A stretch of 64,000 nt of DNA from Apostichopus japonicus (Eukaryota; Echinodermata; Holothuroidea; Aspidochirotida; Stichopodidae). The notes under the pieces were generated by a model. It saw nothing but the letters and a program-made list of their open reading frames with translations. It did not search any database and was not told the origin of the DNA. Position numbers and translations under genes: made by a program. The stretch spans positions 7,765,501 to 7,829,500 of the forward strand of contig NC_092572.1 in assembly GCF_037975245.1 (NCBI RefSeq). The letters are read 5' to 3'. This document shows positions 11,301 to 24,000 of this stretch, piece after piece. Positions within the stretch are counted from its first letter, which is position 1. The number at the start of each line of letters is the position of its first letter.

Positions 11301-12243
11301 CTTACTGCCCACTTATCTTAAACCTTGTACACTTTTCAAGCAAGACGATCAGTTTTAATGGTTTAGCAGGCTAACGACAACACATTTAAAGGTTAAAAAC
11401 AACACATTATTGGTGAACACAATAACTGAAAGGTGGAAGTGTGGGGGGGGGGGAGATTTTCCCAGGCTGGTCTGTATTTTAATGTAAAGACCAGCGGTGA
11501 ATGAAGGGTTTTATATTTTACTGAACTGAAATGGAATTCAGAGATATATATTTTGTTATTGCAGATAACTCAGCAAACGAAGACTGGCTTCATATCAGAT
11601 TGCTGGCTGAACATCTCAGACATATTCCGAAGCACAGAAATGTAGTAGAAATTGTGGCGGCTGACACAGTAAAACGTAGGCAATAAATTGCTTAAATTGT
11701 TTACATAAAATATGCACCTGTCATTGAGATTTGCCTTATCAACAATATCGTTTATTTCTTTATCTGATTCATGTTTGGAAAAATAAATGAACTTCTCGAT
11801 ATAATATATTCTTGTTCCACTTTCTATGATCCAAACACTGTAGTTCCTTACTACATTTACACGGAATACATCACAAATGGTACTTTAAGAGATGTCCTTT
11901 GTAAAGCGAAATACGACGATGTCTATTCCAAGACTATAAACATGCAGGGACTAAGTAGATCCGCTCAATCAACCGATGCCCTTCGGATTGGATCGTTTTA
12001 TTGGAACCCCTGAAGGCCTTATTCTTTCTTGAATCAATAGACGTGAGTATCAGTGTCATTTGTTATCAATCAACTTACTAAAGTAAGATGCCTATGCGAA
12101 TGGTTCTGACGTCGCCTCGAACTTCTCTCTGTTTTGTAACATATCTAACCCCAAGATTTCAGGATGAGCTATCAATGATAAAATAAGTCTTTATGAAAAG
12201 TCCTAAGCACTTAAGAACACTTTAATAAAAAATTATTTTACAG

Positions 12244-12363
12244 TGTGATCATCCTGCTATTTGTTCGAGAAAGGTTCTTTTAACACCTAACATGGTGTGC
12301 AAACTGTACGACTTCAACTTGCGATCAGCTACCAAGACAATGCTCTCAAATATCAAGTTTGAG
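12244..12363 (+). pseudogene. Catalytic-loop exon of kinase A, copy 1
   Basis: This 120-nt, phase-0 exon is open. It encodes CDHPAICSRKVLLT at the catalytic loop and KLYDFNLRS at the metal-binding site. Canonical kinases have HRD-x(4)-N and DFG here; this protein has HPA, a lysine for the asparagine, and DFN. The protein would therefore be a pseudokinase even if the gene were intact. The exon in module 2 (42500-42619) differs by one residue (KTML/KKML). Confidence 0.8.
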
Positions 12364-12479
12364 GTGAGGAAAAAACTGTTTGGTTCTTCTTTTTCTTTTT
12401 TTTTTAACTTGTGCAAAATGCAACGATTATCTGAAAGTTCTTTCAAATGAATAAAACAGTACCACAATATTTAACAAGA

Positions 12480-13110
12480 GGACAATCCATGGAATTACAG
12501 ATCTCATCACCTCCGCACAATTTAGGGCAATTTGAACTTTTACCTCCGTTGACCTTTGACCTCGATTCTTTGCACCCACATAAGTACTATTATAAAATTT
12601 ATTCTCTACATTACTTGCGGTATGATAAGCATGTGATGAAAAAAAAACGTTTTCACATCTGGCCGATGACGTTACCAATCATGTATGCATGAGTTTCGAT
12701 GGTCAGGGACATACCTACAAAGTTTGAAATTGATCAGAACTACAGTGTAGGTGGAGTCTGCGACACATTTTTTTTTTAACAATTTAGGCCAACATGACCT
12801 TTTACCTCAATTGACCCTTGACCCTGACCCAAAAAAGTGTCCTAATTTAAAATTTCTTCTCATCATTCCTTACATATCGTGGCTTTAAGTGTTGTTGACA
12901 AGCAGAAAAGTGGTAAACTAAATTTGGGGGGTTTGTTTGACCTTCGACATAAGACGCTTTCAATCTCTCAGACACGAGTTTACACCAATATACATCTAGC
13001 AAACAAATTTGTACTTGATCAGACTTGCGGTCTATGAGGAGTTTAGACACACGTTTTTCCTCACTTACTCACACTTATCCACGTACTCACATTTATGATA
13101 GTTAACAATT
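12480..13110. repeat. Intronic repeat rich in TTGACCTTTGACC
   Basis: Two related segments of about 250 bp (from about 12520 and from about 12780) share a TTTACCTC-TTGACC core, an ATTATTCTCATCATT-like middle and a region resembling GCGGTATGATAAGC. The same block occurs in the matching intron at 42770-43200. It looks like an old interspersed repeat duplicated inside the intron. The family is not identified. Confidence 0.5.
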
Positions 13111-14081
13111 TCATATCCCTAGCCATCAATTGTAGGGAGGTACGATGATGAATTTATTTATAAATGAACATGCCATTGAATATTTTCTAAGTTATCATAA
13201 CATGTTCCATACTGTGTGAATTACATGAACGTGCTCAAAATTTGTATGAAACCTTCGTCTTCCATGGTTTGCCCCGGAGACTATCTTCAAGAAACATTAT
13301 GACCCAGAAAGTGATGTTTGGTCCTTTGCCGTTTTCATCTGGGAGATATTTTCTCAAGGTAAACGTTTTCAGTATTAAATTTGAAGTATACACTTCGAAC
13401 GCAATATACATAAAGATAGCTGTATATTATACATATAATGAATGATATGTTAAGTCTAATTCTTTTTTTTTCAAATTTATTTTTAATATTAACATGAAAT
13501 GCAAATTACTGTACAGTGAGAAGCAATTAATCTACTGTAAGAACATTCATTAAAGGAAATAGTGTCTTGTAATTGTTTCTGTTTTACTCAAGGTGCTTCT
13601 CCGTTTGATGGATTAGATATTATGAAGTTTGCTGCTCAGCCTGATGCTTTACCAGTTCTTTCAAAGCTTGTTTTATGTTCAGACGCTCTGTGAGTTATGT
13701 TCTATTTAGTTGTAGGTTTGTTACTATTGGACTGTTGAATTATATTATTTATTACTGCATATGAAAAATATACTTCACATGCTAAATATCTTGTTTGGAA
13801 TTTATCATACTCTAAATATTATTTACAATTATTTATTCTTAAGAGCAAATTTTTGGATTAAAATCACGCTGGAAATACATTACGATGCATCAGCTTAATT
13901 ATTTGAATTCATACTGATATTTGCTATATAAAAGTACAACGCAAGTTTACATTCTCTGTAATATGTTTTTCAATTCAGATACGAAGTTATGACGTCTTGC
14001 TTGAAGGTGGATCCTGCAGATCGAATTAGCCTTACGGCGTTAAAGACAAAGCTATTTCAGCTAATAGAAAATATCGATTGA

Positions 14082-17000
14082 AAATTATAAGTACAATGTA
14101 CCGTTCCGAAGTTCAAGGCGCTTAGGACATAAATCCTTTTTTTTATGACAACACAGCTAGTAAAATGATGAGAGGCACATAATACATGGGACCAGATTAA
14201 ATGGATTATTCGTCTTAAAGATTTTTGGTAACATCAGCTCTGTTCCTTTTTGCATCAGGTTAGTTGTGGTAAAGGACAGTTTTATGTAAAAAAGAGTTAC
14301 TTTGTTGCTGTAAGATGTATTTTCTGTCTTCACGTTTCCTTGTTCATTACCAGCATGTTCATACATATTGAAGAAGCTAATACTATTATTTTTTTAAGTT
14401 CAGAGTAGGACTATATATCAGAAGATATGCTAAACTACAGCAACTACAGTGGTCGATATTCAGATGAGATTTACCGACCTCCGAGCTACCGCAATTTTTT
14501 TCCATATTGCTACAATATTACATAGAACACTGATATCTTACAGGCAAGAGCAGCAAAGGCTATCAAAAAAAAACTACATATGAATAAATTATACTTGTCA
14601 TTTGGTATTACCTCAAGTTGCAGCAATCTGCTTGTATCAAGTCGTTTGTACCTGTACATAAAACGTTAACACATGTCCAGTTCCCTGATCGTGTAATAAA
14701 TACATATAAGATGGAAAAATTGTAGTATTTCCGCAATTTATTCAATCAATAACAAAAATTGTTGATTATGTTAGATCAATTGTTTAAACAATTTGCACAA
14801 GACAATAATTCTGAGGAAAAAAATGTACAAAGCGCAACAATTGGCTAGTATGCAACAACTTTAATCATTGGAAATACAAAAGGTGTAACCACGTATGCCA
14901 ATCTTGTTTAACATATTATCAGGCAGAGGGGAAATTAAAATAAGCAGGCAAGAGTGTGTAAGGGGACACTTTTAAACACCGTTCTCACCCACTTTTCGTA
15001 TCTCTATTAGTTAACCTTTACGTTGAATTGAAGTAGCAATAACATTATTTTTAGTTTAATACGTAAAACACTTCTGTTCTATAAGTATAGATACATTTCG
15101 TCGGTTGCGACCGTAGTTTGCACGTTTCCGTTCTCTGGATAAATTCAGGTTTATTACGGTCTGCTTAGTTTTTAGACAGTATATGTTTGTCATATTTACA
15201 TAATAGTGATACATATTACAATAGCTGCAGCTGTGGAATTGAACCAGGCAGTTAAAAAACAGTTGAGCAAAAACTACTAAAAAGAAGACAATATTTTACC
15301 CTTTTTTTTACTTGTTATCGTGTTATCAACTCAATTGGATGAATATTAAATAGGAAATGGCGATTAAAGTTATTCGATATTTAAAATACTGATGGAATTA
15401 AGTATTAAATCACACAGTTTTCATTATTCACTATTAATGCGTATCATAAAGCAATCACTGTCGATTTTTCAAAGTTCTCGCACTTTTCGTCATTAACACA
15501 AACTATAACTGTTGTAAGCTGTGATAAAGATGAGGTTTATTTTATTGATAAATTGTATTTATATGTTAAAAAAGCTCTTAGCAGTTGTTATTCTGGTTAT
15601 CAAGTGGTAAACATGATTGATTGTTGATACATTACCGAAAATTACTGAGCTATGAGCAATGTTTATCGGCCAATAATGTAGTTTTGATAATTAATGAGTA
15701 TTTGACTTCCACTACAGAACTTTTACGTAATAAATATGCTTTAAATATAATTCTATTATGACTCTTTGATAGAATTTGGAAGTATAATTTACCCGGCTTT
15801 AAAATATATGTATATCTACGTGAAGAATTACCGATATGTAACAAGATTGAATAGATGAAACCGGAATATGCAAATATAAAGACAAAAATTACCAGGTATT
15901 CGTCAAGACGCTAAAAACTACTACAACCATTTCCATTAACGCATTAAATGTTGTTTGTTTTCTCGTGATTTGGCAAAAGTGTTTCATAGACTTCAACAGA
16001 AACAAAAACTAGTGTTAATATACCTTTAGTCAGGGCGTCAATCATGGGGGATGTAGGGGGAAACGTGCCTCACTTTTTGAAGGGTGCATGGGGCACACAA
16101 TATCGAATGTCCCCCTCCCCCAGGTATAGTGACTGACTAGGATTATCAGGCTTATAAAGATTCGTGTATCTAATAAAAGGAGCTGAAACATTGTTCTATG
16201 AGATAACTAGTTATTACTGTCCCATATGCGCACCCCCCCCCCTCCCATCCCTGTTGCAACAAAATTCTTTCATAGGCATAAACAGAAACAAAAACTAGTG
16301 TCAATATACCGTCATTCAGGACTTCATACCCAATAATGCTCTTAACATGTACGTGTTTCACCATGTTTTCATATTGGAGACATCTTTATAACAAAGTGCG
16401 TTTAGTCTCGTGTGCAAACTTCAAGAATGTTTCCGACTTTTGCTTAGGTTTCAAGTTTACTAATAATGATGAAGGCCCTCAGAAACACCCGCATATTATA
16501 AAGATAATTTAAGTCTATTTCATTTGTAATATGTGATTATTGTTGAAATATATTTTGACTGACATATCAATTCAGGGACCAAACAGTTTCAGACTTACAT
16601 ATTTTTGGATGTGAGTCCGCCCCTTGGGCCCCGCCGGGGCTGCTCCCCACATCAGGTGCCTTTACTCGGGCCCCTGGACCTCACTCGATAATGGATTTGC
16701 ACAATGGAGCTCGCAGACGCCTTCAATGTTATCCATGATCAGTCCTTTATGCCCCCTCCCCCCACTTTTCAATTAGAATTAATGCCCCTTGCTTATATTA
16801 ATGTAACCCTTGATGTGTCTTGCTTAACAGTCATCTGTTAGAATTAAAACAAAAGATCCATGCTGATTGATTTCCTTCTCACACTTAATATCAGAAGGTT
16901 CTATTAATAATACGACGGATCCACCAACAACTTATAAAGTTCATTCAAGTTTGACCTTTGGAGTGTTTCCTGTTCACAAATAATTCGAGTCGGATGACCT

Positions 17001-17629
17001 AAAATGACCTCTGCATAAACAAGATGTGCCGTGTGCTCTCTGCATTGCATCCACATTCGTAGTAGGGCATTAATGAAACATTCAATTGTGAAGTCTCCAG
17101 GATCGGTTGATTTCAAACAACTGTAGCAACGCTCACGAAGACTTCACAAACTCCGGTAGTTAAGACATTCGTTTTGAGTACATTAAATGACGCATTAAAG
17201 ACTGATTACATTTACATATCTTTTGGAAACAATTCATTTCCCCATGTTCCTTTCTTTGGGTTGAATTTTGGTACACTCATGGTAGATTGCGAAGTCGTCC
17301 CACATTGATATACTAAAACGTAGATAAGAGAGAAGTGGAATAAGTTAATACAATGAACGTAACGATTCTGCAAGAAAAAAGAACGTAAAGAAGGCCTGTT
17401 ATTAGTAGGTTATGAACAGGTCCACACATGAATACACTTAATCGTAAACCGAAAAATACTAAATGTAATGGAGAGTTAGTTTAGTACATATTTTGAAAGT
17501 TAGTAACAAACATTTCATGAAAATTGAAAAAAAGAACATTAAAATGAACCAACTTCCAACTAAATGTACACACAATTAAGTTTCTTTATCTGGTTCTTGT
17601 ATATTGTCCAAAAAATCGTATTCAGAATA
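14082..17629. other. Convergent spacer between kinase A and NACHT gene, module 1
   Basis: No coding exon can be supported. It holds one copy of a block that is duplicated in module 2 (about 14403-15460), a poly-C stretch near 16230-16248 and a GC-rich patch at 16595-16700 with GGGCCCCGCCGGGGC-type sequence. The GC-rich patch recurs at 47620-47700, so it predates the duplication. Both transcripts should end in this interval. Confidence 0.55.
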
Positions 17630-17755
17630 TCACTCACTTTTCATGTCCAATCCCGTCAAAGCTGATTCCACTTTCTGTTTGTCTTCTTCTTTTAATTCCT
17701 TCGGTACCGAACATTTTACGAACCTTCATAAGAGAATATAAAGAAATAAATATAT

Positions 17756-17786
<31 letters not shown>

Positions 17787-18050
17787 ACGAAACAAAAGTA
17801 ATAATTCATCACGATAACAAAAGATAACACTAATCACATTTCACAGATGATTATAACGAGGTATTATTAAACATTCTTACTGTATGATTTCTGGATATTT
17901 TCGAGTTGTAAGGCTGGTGATAATTGATACGAATTGGTTTTCGTTGATGTTCATTTCCAGAAATATCAGGATTTTTAATGAGGGCAGTGTTACGTCTTTT
18001 ATGAAGTCAATAGCACAATCTTCTCTAAGTGTCATTCGTCTCAGTCTTAC
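17630..18050 (-). CDS. Exons 8 and 9, C-terminus (NACHT receptor copy 1)
   Basis: Exon 18050-17881 (170 nt) encodes a leucine-rich helical stretch (VTLPSLKILIFLEMN, then SIITSLTTRKY) that may be a worn single leucine-rich repeat. Exon 17723-17630 adds FVKCSVPKELKEEDKQ and ends MKSE at a TGA. In module 2 the first part of the last exon is missing. No full LRR array follows, unlike typical vertebrate NLRs. Confidence 0.65.
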
Positions 18051-21000
18051 CTGTTGGAAGACAAGTAATTAAAAAGACGTTAACATTAAGGAACGTCATA
18101 TATGTGCACGTTGAATAACTCAAAGAACAACACAAATTCAACAATAACCATTTATCGAGGCATATCACATTAATGCGTATTTTTACAAGAAACATAAATG
18201 TAGTAAAACTAAAACAAATGACCAATCAAATTACGATACGGTTACGATATAAAGAACATCCATTAGAGTAATATGTTAAATGAATAAAATAATTACGATG
18301 GACAATCAGCCGTTTCTTAAAACAAGCTTAGGAATCATTTTTTGACAAGTTGAACATAAATTCAAAAATTAAATGAACCACATTTTGTTTTAAAATAAAT
18401 TTACAGCGTTACCACTACTTACATCGGAAGCATTGCAAGCATCGCAGAATTCTGTTAAGGCAACTCTGTGGTGTTTCCTGTCAAGATGCTGTATGTTAAT
18501 GTTCATATAGCCACCCAGTGTACCCCTTTTGTCGTACATGCTGTTTATAATTGCCTGCCTCTTCTCGAGATTACTCATTTCATAAATACAGTCGATCAAA
18601 TTGTTCCACATTTTCTGATCCTCCAAGAGAGATTTTACTGCTTTATCCAATCTAGAATGATTCATGCCGAACATAAACTGTAATAACCTAACCGTTGCTT
18701 CGTCATTACTCTTTTTTATAAATTCATCTATCCACGCCCACTCTTTATCCTTTTCTGGCACATACTGAGCAGCTAGAAATTCCTGAAAGAATTCATGATA
18801 AAACATGATTCCAGCAAAGGACGAAAAAGCCAATTCTTCTAATTGACTTCCTCCGCTTCCTACCTTCTTTGAATACTTGAGCAAACCTACGTCTAAGGCA
18901 AGTTGGGTATCTTTATCACCAAGTTTATCATTCCAATACTCGCGTTTACCCAATGAAAGGCTCATTTTGTTTTCAAATGCTATTTTACCAAGTCTAGCTT
19001 CCAGACTCTTAATATCTTCTTGAATGGACTGGTTATTAACTTTCTGCACGTATCGGGATTCCAAACAGGTAATCACTAACCTTATTATTGTTGTCAGTTT
19101 GTTAACATTCACTTCTTTATATTTCCCTGTTGGATCTAACATTCTGCATGTAATTATATGAACAATCATAATCAGCAGGAGGGGTGTTTCAGAAAAATTT
19201 TGAGAAATTTCGTTTAATTCCATACAATCAGTAACCTTGTTTGAAAGTATTTCAAAAGTATCATAGGCTTCCGGGTTCTGTCCGTCGTTTCGTGGAACAA
19301 TGTTATCTTTCTGCTCTGATTCTCCTTGCATTATCTCGTCATGAGCAGCGGGAATTAACATTTTTGTTGCATCATCCGTCACCTTGTCAGGTTTAATGTT
19401 ACTTTCATTTGCTTCATTTATGCCATCTTCTGTAAAAATGTCCTCGTCTTTTCTTTCTTCGTTTTGAAGTTTTTCCACATCAACAGTTTGGGTTTGCTCC
19501 GTTATGTCTTGTTTTCTCTCTCCCGAGGTTTGTTTATTTTCTTCGTTAACCTCATTTATGTTTTTACCATTCTTTCCCCTATTCATCGGATTTTCATACT
19601 TTACATTTTCGGCATTTTTATATCCTTCATCTGTCACCGGCTGGCTGACGGTATTTGTCGTCATCTTTGATTCGTGGATCAAGGTTAGTTGGGGTATTAC
19701 TTGTGATTTAAAGTAATATTTGCAGGTTTTATGAATATACTCATTGACTTGAGAATTACTGAAACCATTCAATTTTACCTTAGAATATGGAAGGGCAAAT
19801 GAAGCCTTCATATCATCAACTTCACGAGACGTTACCCAAACCTTGATCTTTTTAAACTTAACAGTGTTTATTTTATCATGGAGTAAATTTTCGACCGTCA
19901 GATTAGCATCATTTTCACCCTCCTCTTGAAGGAGATTGACACGTTCTTCTTTATCGTTAGTAGGATTCTCAGGAGATGTACTGGTACTAATCGTAGACAT
20001 CGATAGCTCATCAAGCCCATCCAAGAGTACTTGAAACTCAAAATTCAGAAATATTTCAACAATATCTTCCACCATCAAATCGTTTCCAACAGGCATCATT
20101 TTTTGGACAATTTCGGAAAGTATCATCGAGGGATCAACCTCTTTAAGGTGAATATATATTAGTATAGGTTCACTGGTTTGATTTTTTCTGCCAATTTTCG
20201 GAAGTTTCATTTTTGATGCCCAATCGCTAACCAAGTGTTGAGTGTAGGTTGTCTTCCCGTAACCTAAATCTGCTATGATGATCACCCGATTATTATCGTA
20301 GTTAAACTCCGGTGTAGACAGAATGTCGCTGTCGTGATGACTGACGTCACCGTTCTCGTTAGTGACGGTGCACTGGCATGTAGTGTAAAGGGCATGTATT
20401 GGTATTGGTTCACTCCATGGTAGTGGTTTGATGAAGCAAAATTTCTCGTAGTATTTCATTAGCCCTTCTACTAATGTATTTTTCCTCTCTAAAGAAAATA
20501 ATAAGCATATCAATGACTACAAAGATTGTACAACGTTGTGATTTTATTAAAAGGAATGGTTTCAATGGGCAAGAAATTTATATTTTGCATTAAAATTTGA
20601 GTATGACAGGCAGGGATGACATCAGCAATAAACATAAAACTGTTATGTTATGACCACTATATGTATGATACCTGCATTGATGATGCGCTATCTTTTGTTA
20701 AAAATAGAAAACCTCTTTCATTCATTATCATCGTGTAGCTATGAAATCTCCTTGTTGCAATAATTCAGCAGCATACTTGTTTTCTCCTATTCTAGTTTTA
20801 AAGATCGACTCGTATGTTGTTGTTTTTAGCTTTTTCACATATGTTACTGAATGTGTAAGCTATAAAGTTGTACCTCATAATGGAGACTTGTTTTTTATAA
20901 TACCCGTAATTTCTTAGGGCAGTCGCGTCAAGTCTTCTTGCATTGGAATAATAATGTTGAAGATGAACAATTATCTCATACCTTCAAGGGATTTTTTCTT

Positions 21001-24000
21001 CGGCTTCGGTTTTGGTTTTGGTTTCGTATTTGTGGTCTGTGTTTCCTGCTGTAAGAACAGATATGGAATTTATTCAAACAGATGGATAACAGGAACACAT
21101 TGTGATTAAAGACTATAAAGTAAAAGAGATATAATATCCTTCTTACCACGTATGGAACCCGAGTTGCGATCTGTGTATACGTACCTAAATAAACAAAAAT
21201 TAGAATATGATCGGTTCAATTATTGTGGCTTTGATATTTTAATGTTCGTTGTTAATATGCAAAAGAATTTAATGCAGCTTTGTAAATTGTATTATTCTTT
21301 ATATGATTATATAAGGGGATATTCAACTGTCTATACCGGCGGCTATCGCAGGAGAAGCAATGAACGGCGGTACAACACAAGCGATCTCCCAGGCGGTAGG
21401 TTGCGTGCATCCAACGATAGCGTTATATCTCGGTTCATTCATACATCAGACTCATTAAACATCAATTTTCATCTGAAAATTTTACACTTGTCTTTTGCCA
21501 ATATTTAAATGAAATATAGCCAACAATGTGTGCAAACGCTGTAAAGATGTTCTCTACTTTTATAATAGTTAACAGTCTCAAAACAAATTAGATGCAGAAG
21601 TAAAATAACATGAACAACAGAAATAGGCTATAGTGTATGTAGTACGGTGAACAACACTACAAAGTCAGCCTGGATATGTCGCAAGGTATACTATATATGC
21701 AGTTGTCATAACAACATGATATAATTTTGTATCAGGACAGGAGTAGAAGTGCACTAACAAGGTCACTATATATACACTCACTACACTCAATTGTATGAAC
21801 TGGCAGTGGCGGCAAAAGAAATAGCAAGTTTGGGGTTGGCTAGGAACAGTTGGGGGAGGGGGAGGCATTTGAAATAAAAAAAAAGATACCTGAATAAAGG
21901 GCAAATCAGGAGAAAATTTAATGGGCAAGAGCACACGTCCTACCCACCCGATCCACCATCCCACGCCTCATCCGTTACGATAATTTAAATTGATAAATAT
22001 TTGCGACTTATTTACAATGACTAGCTCAGCAAAGTTTCGAGTGAAAAACAAGACAAAACTGTAACTTGCTCTATGATTGCAACTGTACACAGTTACTGTC
22101 TGCAAGTACATGACCATCAGAAGCTGCAGCACTATTATTTAGTTCTTGTTCGCCCTTGTGGAGATTATGGAGAGCACAAAAATATGTATGAAAGTATGCT
22201 TGAAATATTCTAGCTTTCTTGAGGTCAATATTATCTGTTGTGACAACGACTCAAATCATTATTTTCTCCTATGCAGATAGTGTGCTGCATAAAAGTTTGC
22301 AGTTGCCAGAATACTTTTTGCTACATATTTGGGAGTTGAGACGATCATGGTTTTCTCTGTTGTTGGTATATTCGGATTATTGAACGAAATTAGATCATTT
22401 CAAAACACCATACTTATCCTTACCTCTTCTTCGATACAAAAAGCAAGCAAATAGGACTAATACCACGAGGACGATAACAATTCCAATAACGACAAAGGGC
22501 CAGGCGACTGGACCTTTAGGGCTACTCGTGGGTTGCATTGGAGGAGAGTCTTTGCAGGCTCCTGAAACGATATAATCAAACAACGAAGATTGTACATGTC
22601 AGGTCACGTCAGGAATTTCAATGAAGATATATCTCAATGTTTCGTGTTATCGGCCACAACTGCGATGTTATCATATACACGCTTTGAAGCTGAAGAATGA
22701 CCTCCTTCCCATACTGCTTTCTACGCTGTCGCAATTTCATTTATCATTGGCAATTCCCCTTTATACCTGATAGAAGAAAAGTCACAAATCCTGGTTCTTA
22801 CACTATTGATATAGGTTTGTTTCTCCAAAGACCTATAATTTCACTATTGCTAAGGGTATACGTTTTGCCCTAATTGTGGGTAAAACAAGGACGTGTGTTA
22901 CATTTGCTTAATTCCAAGGGGTTAACCAAATGTGTCCAAATTTACGCTTCCAAATACAAATAAGACATAACTATGTATATCACTTCGTTATGAATATTCT
23001 ACACTGTCCGTCTGGTATGTTCAAAATGTGTACGTTATTCAATTCAACTGTAAAAAACTGAGTCTTTACGAATATTACTTCTGTAAAATCAAGGAACACA
23101 TTATAAACAGTCACGGTACCTGTCTTTATCCTAACAGTGCTGGAGTAAGTATCAAGGAGAGAGAGTAATGGAAAGTCTGAAAAGGAAGCAATGCATCTGA
23201 AAGTAGCATCTGCTCCACAATCAGGTGTTGTGTATTCAATGGTTTTCTCAGTGTACCATCTGTCACCCATTTCTTTATGAGTTTGCTCTTCTTTGGTGAA
23301 GCTCACTCCAGACTGGTTAGTTACAATCCAGTCTACGTCCATCATTGGTCGAGAGCCATTCACATAGCAAGTCAATGATCCATAAGTGGTAACATTCAGT
23401 TGACAGCCAGTACAGGTAGAACCACAGGCATCAATCAGTGGGCACGGGGGATCGGGTCGACCTGTCAGGATAAATTGTTCACGATATTTACTCAGTGTTG
23501 TTGACTACTGTGAAAATTTGTATTTCAATTGATACAACATTATATTAATATCAATGGATTCAAAATGTTACAACTGCACCGCAAACTAAATAATAAATAA
23601 TAAATAATATAGAAAAGGGATGTGTTTATTACTGTAAATTAAAAGCGCCGTGTTTGATGTATCTTGTTCAAAGTTTTCAAAGTAAGCTGTCAACGTATAG
23701 CTGTTTTCATGTTGTAACTGGCTATTAATGATTCTAAGAGATCCATTGACGGTTAACTCAAATTCCCCTTTCTGGTATTCGCTGCCACCTGATATGCCAT
23801 CTACGAGTGATAACAAAGGAACGGTGCTCGTTGTTAATCCTTTGTACCAATACAAGTCGTAGTTGGAGCCTAAAACATGGCATGGAAGCTCAAACGACTT
23901 TCCCATTTCTGCAGAACACTTGGGCTGACACTGAACATTGCTTGCATCTGTTAAGAAAACATAATATTTCATATACTTTATTTACATATTAACGGAATGA

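Larger units (their letters stand above)
8554..14081 (+). pseudogene. Kinase A, copy 1: Ig-TM-pseudokinase receptor, broken
   Basis: Eleven exons are recognisable: 8554-8906 (Ig domain), 9204-9302 (TM: YYFIVPILFTIS), 10033-10072 and 10362-10448 (juxtamembrane), 10834-10980 (N-lobe), 11565-11675 (alpha-C), 11844-12042 (hinge YTEYITNGTL), 12244-12363 (catalytic loop), 13248-13358 (APE and helix F), 13593-13689, and 13979-14081 with the stop. Lesions: 2 extra nt in the Ig exon at an A run, a TAA codon near 10374, 4 extra nt at the end of that exon, 1 nt lost in the hinge exon, and 1 nt lost plus the acceptor AG changed to AT before the APE exon. The C-terminal exons are intact here, unlike in module 2. 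It faces the NACHT gene tail to tail. It is a pseudogene unless the assembly is faulty. Confidence 0.75.

Noticed and set aside
12549-12562. TGACCTTTGACCT, a perfect DR1 nuclear-receptor half-site pair
   Set aside because: It is part of an intronic repeat containing many TTGACC words. The module-2 copy has an extra base that breaks it, so a regulatory role is unsupported.
16595-16700. GC-rich patch as a possible CpG island or RNA gene
   Set aside because: It is only about 100 bp, has no cloverleaf or known RNA fold that I can see, and lies in the convergent spacer of both modules.
18468-19716. Plus-strand frames of 68-71 codons inside the NACHT exon, and their twins at 50415-50667
   Set aside because: They are antisense shadows of the conserved NACHT coding sequence.
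21152-21508. 118-codon plus-strand frame
   Set aside because: It covers a small minus-strand exon and intron sequence, and it is not open in module 2.
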